A stretch of DNA of 9,435 bases from JAWXCF01 sp034440515 (GTDB lineage: Bacteria; Bacteroidota; Bacteroidia; CAILMK01). The notes beneath the pieces are model-generated. The model searched no databases. It saw only the letters and a program-made list of their open reading frames with translations, and was not told where the DNA came from. The translations under genes and the position numbers were made by a program. The stretch is taken from the NCBI GenBank assembly GCA_034440515.1, contig JAWXCF010000055.1, positions 1 through 9,435 on the forward strand, given 5' to 3'. The first letter of the stretch is position 1; each line of letters begins with the position of its first letter. Shown one piece after another: positions 8,201 through 9,435 of this stretch.

Positions 8201-9293
8201 CACCTACATAAGTACCAAATTCCCTTTGTCCAGTAGGGGAGAATTTGATAATAAATCCGTCTAAATCTCCAGCTCTACTGGTCTGATAAGCACCACTAGT
8301 AGATATGCCAGTACCACTAGCAGTATAACCAGCTACATATATATAGCCGTCCTTATCTATTGTCAAACTGGTTAATTGTTCCTCGTCTGCCCCACCTACA
8401 TAGGTACTCCACACCAAAACCCCAGAATAGTTAAACTTAGTCAAGAGTCCATCATTACTACCGCCAGAATATTTGGTATTATGTGCACCAGTGGTAAAAA
8501 CAGTTGATTTACTGGTTGTATTCCCAGCTAGATAGGTATTGCCAAAATTGTCTGTGGCTACGGCTGTATAATTATCCTCTCCAGTCCCACCAAAATATGA
8601 ACCCCATATTAACCACGGATCTATAACTATTTGGTCAGTTTCAGAAACTTGGTGCTCTAATTGAAATGATACCTTATTTTGATGGACACTGTACTTGCAA
8701 GTGACCCGAAAACCATTAACAGTTACTAATGGCATAGTTTCAATTATAGTATCTTGACCTGCTACTATATGTAATTCTTTGCCGGCTTGAGTCGTGTATA
8801 GCTTATCGCAACCTTGGTAAATCATTTCAAAACTTTTGGCAGCATTCCCATTTAACAGAATATCATATTTCTGACTATTGTTATATTTGTCATACCATTG
8901 CATAGAGCAATTTGGGTTAAAACGATTAGTCAATACACTTTCGCCTTCTATTAAGAATTTCCCGTCAGAAAAAGGTAAATTATTGATTCTGTAGCTCACG
9001 TCAATACGATTTGAGTTAACGGAATTACCTGTTTTCTTATTTAGTTGAATGCTGTGTCCAGTTTCCGTTAATGCAAATGTTACCCCACCTAAATTCCTAC
9101 AATATTTGACTTGGGAATTGTACTCGTTACTTTGATTAACTACCTGACCCGTGTTTTTAGTCCAATGCTTTATAGCATTATTAGAATTAGCCAATACTAT
9201 TGGGGGCGTTCCCGCTATTGATAGTAAGGGCAAGACTAAGCACAATAACAAAATAAAATATTTATTCAGTTTAAGGTAATTAATATAGTTCAT
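5250..9293 (-). CDS. Large secreted SBBP beta-propeller / Ig-like repeat / PKD protein with T9SS sorting domain
   Basis: The product is 1347 residues and begins with a signal peptide (residues 1-27, hydrophobic core FILLLCLVLPLL). Residues about 40-228 form the N-terminal domain usual in SBBP-repeat proteins (DUF7948-like; KHWTKNTGQV start, VIDPWLIWG end). Seven SBBP repeats follow at about 230-670, each with a W/F-S/G-T-Y-x-G-G start. A CARDB-like domain spans about 673-775 (DFPNGVRDTAWYNDT). Five Ig-like repeats with paired Cys span about 785-1175. A PKD domain lies at about 1180-1250 (FGDG at 1209-1212, VVHTYAFEGIYKVKVSA). The T9SS type A sorting domain spans about 1265-1347 (LTVNPVPFDKFVNI, ending MQIIKQ). 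No catalytic residues are recognisable, so a surface adhesin, structural or binding role is inferred. The ATG start is supported by the signal peptide and a -7 box 37 bases upstream. The gene appears monocistronic within the window. Architecture is secure; the biological ligand is unknown. Confidence 0.93.
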   Translation of the reverse strand: MNYINYLKLNKYFILLLCLVLPLLSIAGTPPIVLANSNNAIKHWTKNTGQVVNQSNEYNSQVKYCRNLGGVTFALTETGHSIQLNKKTGNSVNSNRIDVSYRINNLPFSDGKFLIEGESVLTNRFNPNCSMQWYDKYNNSQKYDILLNGNAAKSFEMIYQGCDKLYTTQAGKELHIVAGQDTIIETMPLVTVNGFRVTCKYSVHQNKVSFQLEHQVSETDQIVIDPWLIWGSYFGGTGEDNYTAVATDNFGNTYLAGNTTSKSTVFTTGAHNTKYSGGSNDGLLTKFNYSGVLVWSTYVGGADEEQLTSLTIDKDGYIYVAGYTASGTGISTSGAYQTSRAGDLDGFIIKFSPTGQREFGTYVGGLSADRISKILYDTAGYVWICGGTRSTSGIATTGSVQPNKKSDFDGFLAKFDLSGRRVLGTYFGTGSYDFIVDMCFGKSNQIFAILNTGFSDSLYKGTVRKAKGKGKTEVVLASFSLSADWNWSTYIGGTSDDEAVGVSVDLQGNILTLINTFSDSLSSNGSKNKGSKDLLVTKFSANAKYAYWSNYIGGSDIESGVGIRNMIHQNSLWVVANTNSSSMTTKNAWQSIFGGQTDALLTQLDSGGQVINESYWGGLGSDLVNTMTIDVFENVVIAGQSSSTSLYSGKVYQSSPNSTGVYDAIYARFRSPRANDAGILNIVNPEQLDCSGKQAITVNLKNYAFKQLDSVNIYTVLDGGSPDKYIWRGKLSADSVLLISLGVKTIKSGYHLLTIYTDFPNGVRDTAWYNDTASIYFTAFSSPDYAEFKDTLVCSGTNMTLGVPNNPSYKYSWSSAPGNRNDTTSYITIKAGGVVRYFLSIKDKKNACEQKLSLLINTRSLPIRPATMNNVTICSGQSISIGYNASLAYSYRWFLPSQGNLGNVALITVKPIITTKYYVEIKDSAKKCTWLDSVTVNVLKSPLSDAGADVQICIGKSFTLNRKAPAKFTYTWYRIFQGSPILENATSVSPQTTTTYRLQVTDSLNSCSSYDSFTIIVTNLPIKTNIPNTFICSGESLAIGGISRANHTYTWTSKPAGFTANNSNPSVSPSVTTKYILIETNTITGCVRIDSTTVLVNKLPAITVGTAKNICKGDFVQIGTSALNGLTYNWVGKQSGYNSTVANPIVQPQLSEWYVLQVTSTGSNCISSDSVFVQVQEAFKPSFIAKANKLNFNFSIASPKTNVTYTWTFGDGYIDTGKSVVHTYAFEGIYKVKVSAIYSLGCAAVDSSNIKASLVAIRNQKSEHLKLTVNPVPFDKFVNINIDLDKSASIAVSLYNTNGHKLRTITYSQLSAGTHHIKWITDDLPAGNYIVECLSELGMTRMQIIKQ
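5784..6926 (-). repeat. Five tandem Ig-like domains with paired cysteines
   Basis: The first Cys of each unit, in a [IV]-C-x-G motif, is at residues 794, 874, 953, 1032 and 1111, a period of 79-80. The second Cys is at 848, 928, 1007, 1086 and 1165. Each unit also has a Y-x-W motif after the first Cys and, in most, a T-x-x-Y or similar strand before the second. The regular pairing suggests one disulfide per domain after export. Confidence 0.85.
7365..8606 (-). repeat. Seven SBBP repeats (predicted beta-propeller blades)
   Basis: Repeat starts fall at residues 230, 295, 359, 423, 487, 548 and about 613 of the large secreted protein, a spacing of 61-65 residues. Most carry a [WF]-x-x-Y-[FVI]-G-G start, a D-x-x-G-N/Y turn and a later D-[GA]-[FL]-L-x-K-F strand. 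Seven copies would close a standard seven-bladed propeller. The fourth copy is the most diverged. Confidence 0.85.
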
Positions 9294-9435
9294 TTTCGTT
9301 TTGGTATTATAGTCGGTAGATTCACTAAAACAAAGCTATTAGTATGGTACTATTCCGTTGAATATTATATGATAAACGGCTTTAGTTAAATGATAAAATG
9401 CCCTATTAGTTAAAATCTTAAGGCTTGTATAATAC
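9294..9435. other. Upstream non-coding region at window edge
   Basis: These 142 AT-rich bases precede the large secreted protein and contain its candidate -7 box and a small near-palindrome. No coding frame or RNA gene is visible. The gene that lies further upstream is outside the window. Confidence 0.55.
9331..9338 (-). promoter_or_regulatory. Candidate Bacteroidetes -7 promoter box for the large secreted protein
   Basis: The minus strand reads TAGCTTTG, matching TAnnTTTG, 37 bases before the ATG. This would give a leader of about 30 bases, a usual length. A -33 TTG is not evident at the expected distance. A 13-base near-palindrome (9340-9352) lies directly upstream of the box. Confidence 0.5.

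Noticed and set aside
5784..8606. Tandem DNA repeats or a CRISPR-like array within the large gene
   Set aside because: The periodicity is at the protein level (SBBP and Ig-like repeats); the DNA copies are diverged and lie within one continuous reading frame.

Overview
The window reads as chromosomal DNA from a member of the phylum Bacteroidota (Bacteroidetes). Three things point there: C-terminal sorting domains typical of type IX secretion (T9SS) cargo, with a YPNP motif in one protein and a VNPVP motif in another; candidate -7 boxes of the Bacteroidetes form TAnnTTTG; and A-rich rather than Shine-Dalgarno-like sequence before start codons. The DNA is AT-rich, most strongly between genes. 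Genus or species cannot be fixed from this. All recognisable genes lie on the minus strand, so the window is transcribed from its right end to its left end.

Right half (5250-9293): one 1347-residue secreted protein. It has a signal peptide, an N-terminal domain like that of other SBBP-repeat proteins, seven SBBP repeats that probably close into a seven-bladed beta-propeller, a CARDB-like beta-sandwich, five Ig-like repeats of 79-80 residues each carrying a Cys pair, a PKD domain and a T9SS sorting domain. It looks like a surface-exposed or released adhesin-like or structural protein. A TAnnTTTG box lies just upstream.

Middle (about 4469-5249): an AT-rich stretch of about 780 bases. It holds the remnant of a small gene (4744-5064) that looks like a PD-(D/E)XK nuclease-fold protein without a normal start, and a candidate promoter for the next gene.

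Left half (1-4468): a two-gene unit. The first gene encodes a periplasmic fusion of a NagZ-type family 3 beta-N-acetylglucosaminidase with a class C beta-lactamase/AmiE-like serine hydrolase, probably a two-step muropeptide-trimming enzyme. Its stop codon overlaps the start of the second gene in an ATGA. The second gene encodes a subtilisin-family (S8) protease with a complete catalytic triad and the beginning of a T9SS sorting domain; the window edge cuts it off.

I see no mobile element, CRISPR array, RNA gene or defence cassette. The region is mostly ordinary cell-envelope and secreted-protein content. The most interesting points are the fused NagZ/serine-hydrolase enzyme, its tight coupling to an exported protease, and the decayed nuclease-like gene.
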